DNA of 64,000 nt from Parvimonas micra. GTDB taxonomy: Bacteria; Bacillota; Clostridia; Tissierellales; Peptoniphilaceae. The stretch spans positions 1 to 64,000 of the forward strand of contig NZ_JAJTJP010000001.1 in assembly GCF_021300775.1 (NCBI RefSeq), written 5' to 3'. The notes under the pieces were generated by a model. It saw nothing but the letters and a program-made list of their open reading frames with translations, had not been told where the DNA came from and made no database searches. Made by a program: the position numbers and the translations under genes. How positions within the stretch are numbered: position 1 is the first letter of the stretch; each line of letters starts with the position of its first letter. Shown here piece after piece: positions 35,682-43,017 of the stretch.

Positions 35682-36245
35682 TTATTTATTATTAACAACA
35701 TCTTTAATAACTTCTCCACCTTTTACTTCAACTATGGTTTTGCTTTTATCTAATGGTTGTAAAATTTTTACTGTTATATCATTATTAATATTTTTTGAAA
35801 TAGTTAAAGCAGTTCCGGTAACTTCTCTTTTCCATAAATCTCGAATATTCTCGTTAGCTCTGCCTTCATTTTTAGCATCAATCATTCCTGACACATCAGA
35901 TGCAGCTTGTTCAACTAATTCAATATTAACTATTTTATTTTTTTCATCTAAAGTAGCCTTGGCAAAATGCTTATTAGAATTATTAAATTCTTGTAAATAT
36001 TTATTAATTTTTGCAATAGATTCACTTGAAAGAGTTTCATTTCCTAAACTTCCTTGTTTTTCTTTTAATTCTTTATTTTCTTTTTCCAAAGAATTAATTT
36101 TTTCTTGTAATTCATTATTTTTATTTTCTAAAGAGTCTTTTTGTTCTTGTAACTCTTTGATAGCTTTATTCTCTTCGTTATTATCTTTACCAGAACAACT
36201 AACTAACATAATACTTATTAATAGCATAATAACAACTTTTTTCAT
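35682..36245 (-). CDS. Coiled-coil lipoprotein, paralogue B
   Basis: A 187-residue lipoprotein (IMLVSCSG) with a longer coiled coil (~28-75; repeated LQEKINSLEKENKEL heptads) and the same C-terminal domain as paralogue A. The 97-base gap between the two genes has its own A/T-rich leader, so each may have a promoter. Function unknown. Confidence 0.7.
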   Translation of the reverse strand: MKKVVIMLLISIMLVSCSGKDNNEENKAIKELQEQKDSLENKNNELQEKINSLEKENKELKEKQGSLGNETLSSESIAKINKYLQEFNNSNKHFAKATLDEKNKIVNIELVEQAASDVSGMIDAKNEGRANENIRDLWKREVTGTALTISKNINNDITVKILQPLDKSKTIVEVKGGEVIKDVVNNK

Positions 36246-36426
36246 ATAAATTCTCCTTTAACAAATAAAAGTTTTCCTTTTCTTTATTATAAACTTAAAT
36301 ATATATAAAGGCAATTATTTTTTATTTAAATATAAGAACTTTCATATTTTTTTAAAAATGGTATAATATAGATGTTAATATATTCTACATTAAATAAAAT
36401 GATTATATCAAAGAAAGAGAGTATTT

Positions 36427-36594
36427 ATGAATAACATTGAAGAGTTAAGAGAATTATATAGAGAAAAATTCAATGATAATTTACCAAATATGACTATTTC
36501 AGAAGATTATGAGATAGAAATTATAAAAAGATGTCTGAAAGAAGAAAAAGATGCATATGAATTGGGATATTTTGATTTAAATTATATATACTAG
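36427..36594 (+). CDS. Small immunity-like protein (55 residues)
   Basis: Starts MNNIEELRELYREKF and is rich in acidic residues. AAGAAAGAGAG lies upstream. Its shape (EELRELYREKFNDNLP) recalls small proteins encoded in toxin-immunity clusters, but I cannot name a family. It is the first gene of the accessory run that ends at ssrA. Confidence 0.55.
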   Translation: MNNIEELRELYREKFNDNLPNMTISEDYEIEIIKRCLKEEKDAYELGYFDLNYIY

Positions 36595-36643
36595 TAAATA
36601 TTATTCGTAATTAAGTATAATCATAAGGAGAAAATTAAAAAGA

Positions 36644-36970
36644 ATGTTAAAATTTAAAAAAATATTAGGATATTATCCTACAGGCTCAGTTGTTTTTTTG
36701 CTTGAAGATGGAAGATATGCAATGACAAATGTTCACCAGTATTCTAATAGTTTAGGTGGAGGAGTAGAAATATCATCTACTAGTATATGTTTTCTTAGAG
36801 GAAAGGAAATTACAAATAATATTCCAGAAAATTATGAAGATAAAATAAAAAAAATTTTAAATAATCCTAACACAAAACTTAGGTTTGAATATGTGGGTGG
36901 ACCAATTACAGGTCCTATCACAGTAAAAGAATATTTAAATGATTTAAATACCAAAGAAAAGGAATTATAA
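36644..36970 (+). CDS. Hypothetical protein in immunity-gene run
   Basis: A 108-residue soluble protein (GYYPTGSVVFLLEDGRYAMT; FEYVGGPITGPITVKEYL). No family recognised. AAGGAG precedes ATG; its stop lies 2 bases before the next gene, so it is in the same operon as the repeated acidic proteins. Confidence 0.55.
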   Translation: MLKFKKILGYYPTGSVVFLLEDGRYAMTNVHQYSNSLGGGVEISSTSICFLRGKEITNNIPENYEDKIKKILNNPNTKLRFEYVGGPITGPITVKEYLNDLNTKEKEL

Positions 36971-36972
36971 AA

Positions 36973-37248
36973 ATGTTAATAGAAAAATTATTTAATGATG
37001 TAGATTTATTTTTTCAAGGTAAACACGAAGAAAAAGAAACTGATTATTTTGCTTTTTATGTTCAAGATTATTTATGCGATAATTATGATGAAATGCACAA
37101 AGAAAATGCAGAGATAACTGAATTTTTAAACGAAGATTTACCAGAAATAACAGATATAGCAGAGTATGGAGATGATAAACGTAATGAAGAATTTAAAAGA
37201 CGTTTAAGAATTGAAATAGACAAAGCTAAAGAGTTGTTTTATAAATAA
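36973..37248 (+). CDS. Acidic immunity-like protein, copy 1
   Basis: A 91-residue very acidic protein (FAFYVQDYLCDNYDEM; EFLNEDLPEITDIAEYGDD; C-term KAKELFYK). Nearly identical to the next gene at DNA level, so a recent tandem duplication. Small size, acidity and amplification suggest an orphan immunity protein; direct evidence is lacking. Confidence 0.6.
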   Translation: MLIEKLFNDVDLFFQGKHEEKETDYFAFYVQDYLCDNYDEMHKENAEITEFLNEDLPEITDIAEYGDDKRNEEFKRRLRIEIDKAKELFYK

Positions 37249-37263
37249 AGATTGGAGAAAAAT

Positions 37264-37536
37264 ATGATAGAAAAATTATTTAATGATGTAGATTTATTTT
37301 TTCAAGGTAAACACGAAGAAAAAGAAACTCATTACTTTGCTTTTTATGTTCAAGATTATTTATGCGATAATTATGATGAAATGTACAAAGAAAATGCAGA
37401 GGTTACTGAATTTTTAAACGAAGATTTACCAGAAATAACAGATATAGCAGAGTATGGAGATGATAAACGTAATGAAGAATTTAAAAGACGTTTAAGAATT
37501 GAAATATACAAAGCTAAAGAGTTATTTTATAAATAA
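37264..37536 (+). CDS. Acidic immunity-like protein, copy 2
   Basis: Tandem copy of the preceding gene, with only a handful of changes (DYF/HYF, MHK/MYK, AEI/AEV, IDK/IYK). I place the start at ATG 37264, which has TTGGAG 7 bases upstream, giving 90 residues. Same unknown function. Confidence 0.6.
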   Translation: MIEKLFNDVDLFFQGKHEEKETHYFAFYVQDYLCDNYDEMYKENAEVTEFLNEDLPEITDIAEYGDDKRNEEFKRRLRIEIYKAKELFYK

Positions 37537-37551
37537 AGATTGAAGAAAAAT

Positions 37552-37818
37552 TTGATAGAAAAATTATTTAAAGAAATAGAATTAGCTATAAATAAAAAAC
37601 ATAAATATAATTCATTAGATTTTTCACTATATTTGGAAGATTTTTTATGTGATAATTATGATGAAATGTATAAAGAAAATGCAGAAGTTACAGAATTTCT
37701 AAACGAAGATTTACCAGATATTTGTGCTGAAATGGATTTAGGAATAGATGATAAACCATTTTTGGATAAATTATCCCAATAATTAAAACTAGCTAAAGAA
37801 TTATTTTACAAATGGTAA
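37552..37818 (+). pseudogene. Acidic immunity-like protein, copy 3 (nonsense codon)
   Basis: A diverged third copy sharing LCDNYDEMYKENAEVTEFLN and EDLP. It starts at TTG 37552 and stops at TAA 37780-37782 after DKLSQ. The same frame continues beyond that stop as LKLAKELFYKW to TAA 37816-37818, matching the C-terminus KAKELFYK of copies 1 and 2. The gene is therefore cut by a premature stop, or makes a product about 11 residues shorter. Confidence 0.65.
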
Positions 37819-37850
37819 TGTAAAAAATTAGTCTTAAATTTAAGGGTTAG

Positions 37851-37925
37851 AAAGAATTTAATACTTTTAGATATGGTGATGAAAACTTCATAAGGGTTGT
37901 TTCAAATAAAGGTAATAGTATTTAA
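37851..37925 (+). pseudogene. Short protein remnant in the immunity run
   Basis: A 24-codon open fragment between stops reads KEFNTFRYGDENFIRVVSN and ends at TAA 37923. Without a start codon or ribosome site it looks like the tail of a broken gene. The pattern is reminiscent of C-terminal strands of RNase-type toxin domains, but is too short to assign. Confidence 0.35.
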
Positions 37926-37990
37926 ATTACTTTTATCATAGACAAAAAATCAAGTTAAAAATAAGTTAAAAAAGGGAGTATAGACAGAAT

Positions 37991-38245
37991 ATGACAATGG
38001 ATAATTTTATAAAAGATATAAAAAAATATTTATCTAATGAAAAAACAAACTGGCAGTATTGTTTTGATTTTTATGTAAATTTAGAAAAAAATGCACCTTA
38101 TCAAAATTTAACAAATGAAGAAGACGACTTTGTAGACTATATTCTTGAGGAGATATGTGAACCTATTGAACCAGATATAGATTTGAAATATTATAAAATA
38201 TATGACGAACTTTTAGTACAAGCATTAAAAAAATATAATTATTAA
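37991..38245 (+). CDS. Acidic immunity-like protein, copy 4 (diverged)
   Basis: An 84-residue acidic protein with the same overall pattern as copies 1-3 (FDFYVNLEKN...YILEEICEPIEPDIDL against FAFYVQDYL...FLNEDLPEITD). AAGGGAG lies upstream. It ends 20 bases before the terminator that opens repeat A. Probably a distant paralogue with a different partner. Confidence 0.55.
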   Translation: MTMDNFIKDIKKYLSNEKTNWQYCFDFYVNLEKNAPYQNLTNEEDDFVDYILEEICEPIEPDIDLKYYKIYDELLVQALKKYNY

Positions 38246-38260
38246 AAACTAAATAGCTTA

Positions 38261-38290
38261 AAAAAAGACACTTTAAAAGGTGTCTTTTTT
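38261..38290 (+). terminator. Terminator at the left edge of repeat A
   Basis: AGACAC pairs with GTGTCT (extended by A and T runs) around TTTAAAAG. The same hairpin with one loop change begins repeat B. Confidence 0.85.
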
Positions 38291-38346
38291 GTCAATGAGT
38301 AATTTTACAAATTCTAGCAAATCTTAGATTTTTTATGTATTTATAA

Positions 38347-38516
38347 TTATTTTTTGAAGTTCTTACAATTTTTCTTTTTAGCTAAATTTCTTATAAATCC
38401 TCTAGCATTAGAACGTCTATTTAAGTAGTTTTTGTGTTCCTTATTTTTTCAATCTAACTTTTGTCAGCCTCTTTTTGTTGCTTAACTGTTTTATAGCCTT
38501 TTCTTATTTCTTTCAT
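38347..38516 (-). pseudogene. Frameshifted small phage-type gene in repeat A
   Basis: From ATG 38516 the frame reads MKEKRKGYKTAKQQKEADK, then meets TAG. One frame over it continues as KEHKNYLNRRSNARGFIRN and ends LAKKKNCKNFKK-TAA. Read together this resembles a short lysine-rich phage protein (pattern GYKTKKQ...ADKRY...RS-ARGFIRNLA). Both copies share the stop and the one-base shift. Confidence 0.55.
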
Positions 38517-38646
38517 TCTTACCTACTAACGAAATATATAATTGTTATTAATACTATAACAGAGAATATAAATTATATTTTTTCTTTTAATGTAGTTTTT
38601 TTGATTTTAAACTTGATTTTCATAACTATTTTTGCTATAATGAAGT

Positions 38647-38766
38647 CGTAAGGGGGTTATTTTCCCCTTACGATTATAATTTCAAAACTAACAAAGAAAA
38701 GATTACTAACAAGGAAAAGATTTATTTTGAAGGTGAATTCTTTAATTGTTAGTTTTTTTCTTTTTT
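38647..38766 (+). ncRNA. Predicted small RNA in repeat A
   Basis: TTGATT (38613-38618) and TATAAT (38636-38641) are 17 bases apart. The predicted transcript begins with the perfect hairpin CGTAAGGGG/CCCCTTACG (38647-38672) and ends in a terminator made of AACTAACAA (38686-38694) and TTGTTAGTT (38746-38754) plus a T tract. No good open frame lies inside. Also present in repeat B. Confidence 0.55.
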
Positions 38767-38831
38767 CAATTCCTCTCAAGTTATTATTCAAATTATTTTC
38801 TTAATAAATTACAAAACAAAACAATACAATA

Positions 38832-39388
38832 CATTATAAAGGCAAAGAATTCAGCTATTATGAAGCAACACAAATTCAAAGACAAATGGAAAGAGATATA
38901 AGAAATATCAAAAAAAGTATTTTGATGTATAATGAAATTGACGACTAAGCGGAAAGAGTGTTATTGCTAATAAAGAATTTATTGATTTAGCTAATAAAAA
39001 GTATAATCTATCGAATAGTGGTCTTAATATAAAAATGTATGAATTAGATGAAAAATTAAGAAGAAAAATCAAAAATAATTATAATTTAATTATACATGAA
39101 GGTAAACAAGGTAAACATATAAGAAATCACAATAACTATTCTGGAAAAAGTTATATACTTGATACAACAAATCCTCAAGACTTAGTAGATAAATTTGCTG
39201 GGACTGGAGACATAAAAAGAATTCAAACTACTGGAAAATGGATCAATAAGCAATTTTTCATGAATGATGTTCCTATTGGATATGTTATTGATGAAGAAAC
39301 TAAAAAAGAAATTTTAACTAGAAGATTTGCAATACATTATAGTAAAGATAAAGGGACTCATATTGTTCCTATACTAGAAAAGAGGTAA
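38832..39388 (+). pseudogene. Frameshifted phage minor-capsid/toxin fusion remnant
   Basis: The frame at 38832-38948 reads HYKGKEFSYYEATQIQRQME and on to NEIDD-stop, like the C-terminal core of phage minor capsid proteins (SPP1 gp7/Mu F type; KEYxYYEATQxQRxLER). From 38945 a second frame (LSGKSVIANKEFIDLANKKYN) runs into the Ntox50 domain. A one-base change therefore separates core and toxin, and the 5' part of the capsid gene is absent. Such fusions are known as MuF-type polymorphic toxins. Confidence 0.7.
39035..39388 (+). CDS. Ntox50 (polymorphic toxin type 50) domain, orphan toxin tip
   Basis: The 117-residue frame from ATG 39035 covers a BECR-fold RNase-type toxin domain: GKQGKHIRNHNNYSGKSYIL, DLVDKFAGTG, and C-terminal FAIHYSKDKGTHIVP. 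These match Ntox50, with His residues in the two expected places. No Shine-Dalgarno site precedes ATG 39035, so the domain may not be translated alone; it is the 3' part of the frameshifted fusion. The partner gene follows after 3 bases. Confidence 0.75.
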   Translation: MYELDEKLRRKIKNNYNLIIHEGKQGKHIRNHNNYSGKSYILDTTNPQDLVDKFAGTGDIKRIQTTGKWINKQFFMNDVPIGYVIDEETKKEILTRRFAIHYSKDKGTHIVPILEKR

Positions 39389-39391
39389 AGT

Positions 39392-39583
39392 ATGGTTACA
39401 ACACAAGAAATGAAAAGCTGTGTAGGCAAAAAAGTGAAAATTTATTTAATAAATGGTAAAAACTTAAATGTTATTTGTGATTGTTATATTCAAGCAGAAG
39501 ATGAAGAAGACGAACCATTATTAGAGTTTGGAAATGAAATAGTTGTACAGTCAGAAATAGAAAAAATAGAAATTTTAAATTAA
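39392..39583 (+). CDS. Small Sm/SH3-like protein, probable Ntox50 immunity partner
   Basis: A 63-residue protein: GKKVKIYLINGKNLNVICD, acidic turn EDEEDEPLLEFG, then SEIEKIEIL. The alternating strand pattern suggests a small barrel of Sm/SH3 type. AAGAGG precedes ATG and it directly follows the toxin domain, so it is the likely cognate immunity gene. This role is inferred from position only. Confidence 0.6.
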   Translation: MVTTQEMKSCVGKKVKIYLINGKNLNVICDCYIQAEDEEDEPLLEFGNEIVVQSEIEKIEILN

Positions 39584-39608
39584 GACACTGTAAAAGGTGT
39601 CTTTTTTT
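39583..39608 (+). terminator. Terminator at the left edge of repeat B
   Basis: AGACAC/GTGTCT stem around TGTAAAAG with a T tail; it shares its first base with the end of the preceding stop codon. Confidence 0.85.
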
Positions 39609-39665
39609 GTCAATGAGCAATTTTATAAATTCTAGCAAATCTTAGATTTTTTTATGTTTTTATAA

Positions 39666-39835
39666 TTATTTTTTGAAGTTCTTACAATTTTTCTTTTTAG
39701 CTAAATTTCTTATAAATCCTCTAGCATTCGAACGTCTATTTAAGTAGTTTTTGTGTTCCTTATTTTTTCAATCTACCTTTTGTCAGCCTCTTTTTGTTGC
39801 TTAGCTGTTTTATAGCCTTTTCTTTTTTCTTTCAT
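39666..39835 (-). pseudogene. Frameshifted small phage-type gene in repeat B
   Basis: Same structure as the copy at 38347-38516: MKEKRKGYKTAKQQKEADKR then TAG, with the next frame giving the RRSNARGFIRN continuation. Same length (170 bases) and same lesions, so inactivation predates the duplication. Confidence 0.55.
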
Positions 39836-39965
39836 TCTTACCTACAAACAAAATATATAATTATTATTAATACTATAACAGAAAATATAAACTGTATTTT
39901 TTCTTTTAATGTAGTTTTTTTGATTTTAAACTTGATTTTCAAAACTATTTTTGCTATAATGAAGT

Positions 39966-40067
39966 CGTAAAGGGGTTATTTTTCCCTTACGATTGTAAAT
40001 TCTAAACTAACAAAGAAAAGATTGATTTTGAACTTGAATTCTTTAATTGTTAGTTTTTTTCTTTTTT
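39966..40067 (+). ncRNA. Predicted small RNA in repeat B
   Basis: TTGATT (39932-39937) and TATAAT (39955-39960), 17 bases apart, lead into CGTAA-A-GGG/CCCTTACG and then the AACTAACAA/TTGTTAGTT terminator. Promoter, hairpin and terminator are all kept although the region between them has lost the 18-bp duplication of copy A. Confidence 0.55.
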
Positions 40068-40297
40068 CCGATGTTTCGTCGGCTTCATTATATCTTTCCT
40101 CCTTTTTTATATATTATTTCATATTATTATCATGATATCAATACTTTTTAAAAAAATTTTAAAAAATATTTATACATAAAACTTGAATATCTATTCAACA
40201 AAAAAATATGGCAAAAGTTTTATTGTTTAGGTTGCCATTGGTGTGCCATTTTATATAATTTTATATAAAGTTATATAATATTATATAAAAACTCAAT

Positions 40298-40350
40298 AAA
40301 AAAGTTCTTGAAAATAAGCCATTTTATAAACTTATATAACAAGAACTTTT
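40298..40350 (-). terminator. Terminator of tmRNA
   Basis: On the minus strand AAAGTTCTTG (40349-40340) pairs with CAAGAACTTT (40310-40301) over a 29-base loop, followed by TTTATT. It begins a few bases after the tmRNA CCA end. Confidence 0.7.
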
Positions 40351-40353
40351 GAT

Positions 40354-40702
40354 TGGTGGAGATGGTGGGTGTCGAACCCACGTCCGAAAAGGCATTCATA
40401 TCACTTTCTCCGAATACAGTCAATTTTAAAATTCCCAATAACCTATAAATTAACAAAATCAGTTAAAGGTATCTTATAAATACAATTACAAATCTAAGAA
40501 CTTTTGTAAAGGTTGCCCACGTAATTAATGATAGAGTTTAGTCTTTTGTGGGAAAAGAATAGACTCCAAATAGCTGTCTTAAGCAGCTAATGCAAAATTA
40601 TTATTTTCTGCGTTTATATTTAATTTACCACTTTTTATGTTGATTGGATACAACAATTCGCTTATGATACTGCAACCTCCCCGTCGAAGCCAGTTCATCC
40701 CC
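40354..40702 (-). ncRNA. ssrA: Transfer-messenger RNA (tmRNA)
   Basis: Rescues stalled ribosomes. The 5' end GGGGATGAACTGGCTTCGAC and the 3' T arm GGGTTCGACACCC with CATCTCC-ACCA form the tRNA-like domain (GGGGATG pairs with CATCTCC). The tag reading frame encodes GKLNINAENNNFALAA before TAA. Length 349 bases is normal. Its 3' end is a common phage attachment site and here faces the degraded phage region. Confidence 0.96.
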
Positions 40703-40716
40703 ATATTACTAGGTAT

Positions 40717-40745
40717 AGTATACCCATATTTTTATATCATGTCAA
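40717..40745 (-). promoter_or_regulatory. tmRNA promoter
   Basis: TTGACA (40745-40740) and TATACT (40722-40717) on the minus strand, with exact 17-base spacing, 14 bases before the tmRNA 5' end. Confidence 0.88.
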
Positions 40746-40761
40746 ATTAAAAAAAGAAAAA

Positions 40762-41148
40762 TCAATTAGACTTTTTTAAAATTTTTGAAATTGATATAAA
40801 AATTGTAGCTATTGAAACAATAGCAAGGAAAAATAAAATCATAGTTATTCCATCGTGAAATAATCTTTTATAAAATCTATAAAAGTTATAAATTCTTAAT
40901 ATAAAAAATAAAATTATTCCTACATTTATTGTTAAAAGATATTTTGTCTTTTTAGTTACCAATAATAAAACAAAAACGAATATAAAAATTAGAGAAATAC
41001 TCAATGGAATATTTTTAAATATTGTTAAACTATGCATATATGGTTCATCAGAAGGATAAGCTCCGGCTGATAATTCTAAGGTTATTAGATAAAATAAAAA
41101 TATTAAAAAACTAAATATTGAGTAAATTTTTTCTTTTAGTATTGTCAT
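40762..41148 (-). CDS. Small membrane protein upstream of ssrA
   Basis: A 128-residue protein with four hydrophobic segments (~8-28, 50-66, 73-88, 101-119). GAGGAG lies upstream of ATG 41148. No motif or family recognised; its nearness to ssrA need not be functional. Confidence 0.6.
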   Translation of the reverse strand: MTILKEKIYSIFSFLIFLFYLITLELSAGAYPSDEPYMHSLTIFKNIPLSISLIFIFVFVLLLVTKKTKYLLTINVGIILFFILRIYNFYRFYKRLFHDGITMILFFLAIVSIATIFISISKILKKSN

Positions 41149-41335
41149 AGACTCCTCCTATATCCTATCAATTTATAACTTTATTATAATGCATTATAGT
41201 GTTTTTGTAAAGTTTTTTAAAAAAATATTCAAAAAAGAAAATTATTAAATTTTCGTAACAAAGTATTGTAAAAATTTTTTAATACAAATATAATAGTTAA
41301 ATATAAAAATAATATAAATTTTTAAGGAGAAAAAT

Positions 41336-42220
41336 ATGTTAAAATCAATGACTGGTTATGGTAGAAGTGAGTTCGTTGATGAAAATTATGATTTGTCTTT
41401 TGAGATGAAAGCTGTAAATCATAAATTTTTGGATATTCAAGTTAAGCTACCATATTTTTTAAATTTTTGTGAAGAAGATATTAAAAAAGTTGTAAGAAAA
41501 AAATTATCAAGAGGACGGGTTGATATTTTTATAAGAGGAAAACAAAAGTTTTCCGAAAATAACTCAGCTTTAGATGTTAATTACGAATTGGCTTCTGCAT
41601 ATTTTGAAGCATATAAAAGTATTTCAACTAAACTTGGAATAGATGCTTCTGTTGGTATTGGACATATTGTTAGAAATGACTATGTAGTTGAAGTTAAGAC
41701 TTCTGAAATAGATGAAGAGTATTTAAAAAATAATGTTCTTGAGTCAGTTGAAAAAGCTGTAGATGAACTTGTATCAATGAGACTAGTGGAAGGTGAAAAT
41801 CTGAACAAAGATTTACTAGATAATCTTTCTGCTTTTGAAAATAATTTAGAGAATATTATTGAAAGAAAAGAAGATGTTTTAAATAATCAAATTGATAGAT
41901 TAAAATTAAAACTTAATGAGTTTTGTGGTGAATTGTCTGAAAGTGAAGTTAATAGATTAAATCTTGAAGTGATTTTTTATACTGATAAGCTTGATATAAG
42001 TGAAGAAATAACAAGACTTAATTCACATATTCAAAACTTTAAAAAGTTTTTAAATCTTGAAAGTCAAGTTGGTAAAAAAATTGAATTCTTATTACAAGAA
42101 ATGAATAGAGAAATCAATACAATTGCAAGTAAATCAAATAATTATGCGATTTCAACTTATGTTATTGAAATGAAGGTCATTATAGAAAAGCTTAGAGAAC
42201 AAATTCAAAACGTTGAGTAA
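41336..42220 (+). CDS. yicC: YicC-family endoribonuclease
   Basis: A 294-residue protein starting MLKSMTGYGRSEF, the family hallmark, with the C-terminal DUF1732 part (EEITRLNSHIQNFKKFL; GKKIEFLLQEMNREINTIAS). YicC proteins cleave structured RNAs. First gene of the conserved yicC-gmk-rpoZ-coaBC-priA-def-fmt-rsmB operon. AAGGAG precedes ATG. Confidence 0.93.
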   Translation: MLKSMTGYGRSEFVDENYDLSFEMKAVNHKFLDIQVKLPYFLNFCEEDIKKVVRKKLSRGRVDIFIRGKQKFSENNSALDVNYELASAYFEAYKSISTKLGIDASVGIGHIVRNDYVVEVKTSEIDEEYLKNNVLESVEKAVDELVSMRLVEGENLNKDLLDNLSAFENNLENIIERKEDVLNNQIDRLKLKLNEFCGELSESEVNRLNLEVIFYTDKLDISEEITRLNSHIQNFKKFLNLESQVGKKIEFLLQEMNREINTIASKSNNYAISTYVIEMKVIIEKLREQIQNVE

Positions 42221-42233
42221 TTTTGGAGGCAAT

Positions 42234-42806
42234 ATGAAAAAGGGATTTTTGATGGTTGTTTCAGGCCCGTCAGGAGTTGGCAAAGGTACTATTTGTGATA
42301 TTTTATTAAGAGATAATACAGATATTAAATACTCAATTTCTGCAACAAGCAGAAACAAGAGACCTAATGAAGAACATGGTAAAAATTATTTTTTCGTATC
42401 AAATGATGAGTTTGAAAAAATGATTGAAGATGGAAAACTTTTAGAGTATGCAAGAGTTCATGGAAATTACTATGGAACACCTAAGGATTTTGTTTTAAAT
42501 TCTATTGAAAACGGAGATGTAGTAATTTTAGAAATTGACGTTCAAGGTGCATTACAAGTAAAGAAAAATTACCCAGATGCAGTTTTAGTTTTTGTTTTAC
42601 CACCGGATTTTGAAGAGTTAAAAAGAAGACTTGTAGAACGTGGAACAGAAGATGAAGAAACTATAAATTTAAGAATGAACAATGCTAAAAAAGAAGTTGA
42701 GTTTTTAAATGAATATAATTATTCCATAGTGAATGATTTTATAGATGAAAGTGTTGATAAAATGAAGGCTATTATTGAAGCCGAAAGATTAAAGATTAAA
42801 AAATAG
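42234..42806 (+). CDS. gmk: Guanylate kinase
   Basis: Phosphorylates GMP to GDP. The 190-residue protein has P-loop VVSGPSGVGKGT, the GMP-binding SATSRNKRPNEEHGKNYFF and LVERGTEDEETINLRM. Start ATG 42234 is behind GGAGG; a TTG at 42213 that would overlap yicC is rejected. Confidence 0.95.
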   Translation: MKKGFLMVVSGPSGVGKGTICDILLRDNTDIKYSISATSRNKRPNEEHGKNYFFVSNDEFEKMIEDGKLLEYARVHGNYYGTPKDFVLNSIENGDVVILEIDVQGALQVKKNYPDAVLVFVLPPDFEELKRRLVERGTEDEETINLRMNNAKKEVEFLNEYNYSIVNDFIDESVDKMKAIIEAERLKIKK

Positions 42807-42818
42807 GAGGAATAAAAG

Positions 42819-43016
42819 ATGATAAATCCATCATTTAAAGAATTAGAAAAAATTGATAAGAGTAGATATGCACTAGTTGTAATGACAAGTAAAAGAGCTA
42901 GAAGAATTGTAAACGGATCTAAAAATTTAATGGAAACAGATGCTCAAAAACCAATTACTCAAGCACTTCAAGAAATTGTAGCTGAAAAGGTAACTAAAAA
43001 AGAAAAGGAAGATTAA
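42819..43016 (+). CDS. rpoZ: RNA polymerase omega subunit
   Basis: A 65-residue protein with the omega core SRYALVVMTSKRARRI and PITQALQEIVAEKV. AGGAGG precedes ATG and it lies between gmk and coaBC as in most Firmicutes. Confidence 0.93.
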   Translation: MINPSFKELEKIDKSRYALVVMTSKRARRIVNGSKNLMETDAQKPITQALQEIVAEKVTKKEKED

Positions 43017-43017
43017 G

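Larger units (their letters stand above)
38266..38766. repeat. Long direct repeat, copy A
   Basis: About 500 bp that recur at 39583-40067 with roughly 90-95% identity by eye. Each copy holds a terminator, a frameshifted phage-type gene on the minus strand, and a promoter-hairpin-terminator unit on the plus strand. Copy A alone has an internal 18-bp tandem repeat (ACTAACAAAGAAAAGATT type, 38687-38722). Of the 789 bases between the genes ending at 38245 and starting at 39035, this accounts for most; the rest is the phage fragment at 38832. Confidence 0.9.
39583..40067. repeat. Long direct repeat, copy B
   Basis: Second copy of the 38266-38766 repeat, lying to the right of the toxin module. Homology ends at a CTTTTTT tract at 40067. 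The gene-free 40068-40297 that follows is AT-rich; on its minus strand AAGGAGG precedes an ATG at 40088 that opens only a 12-codon frame (MKPTKHRKKEKN), perhaps the start of a lost gene. Confidence 0.9.

Noticed and set aside
40068-40297. Integrase remnant next to ssrA
   Set aside because: Only a 12-codon frame behind AAGGAGG and short translated scraps are seen; nothing shows a recombinase motif.
40271-40456. Minus-strand open frame over the ssrA 3' end
   Set aside because: It lies across the tmRNA 3' domain and terminator; structured RNA explains the sequence.
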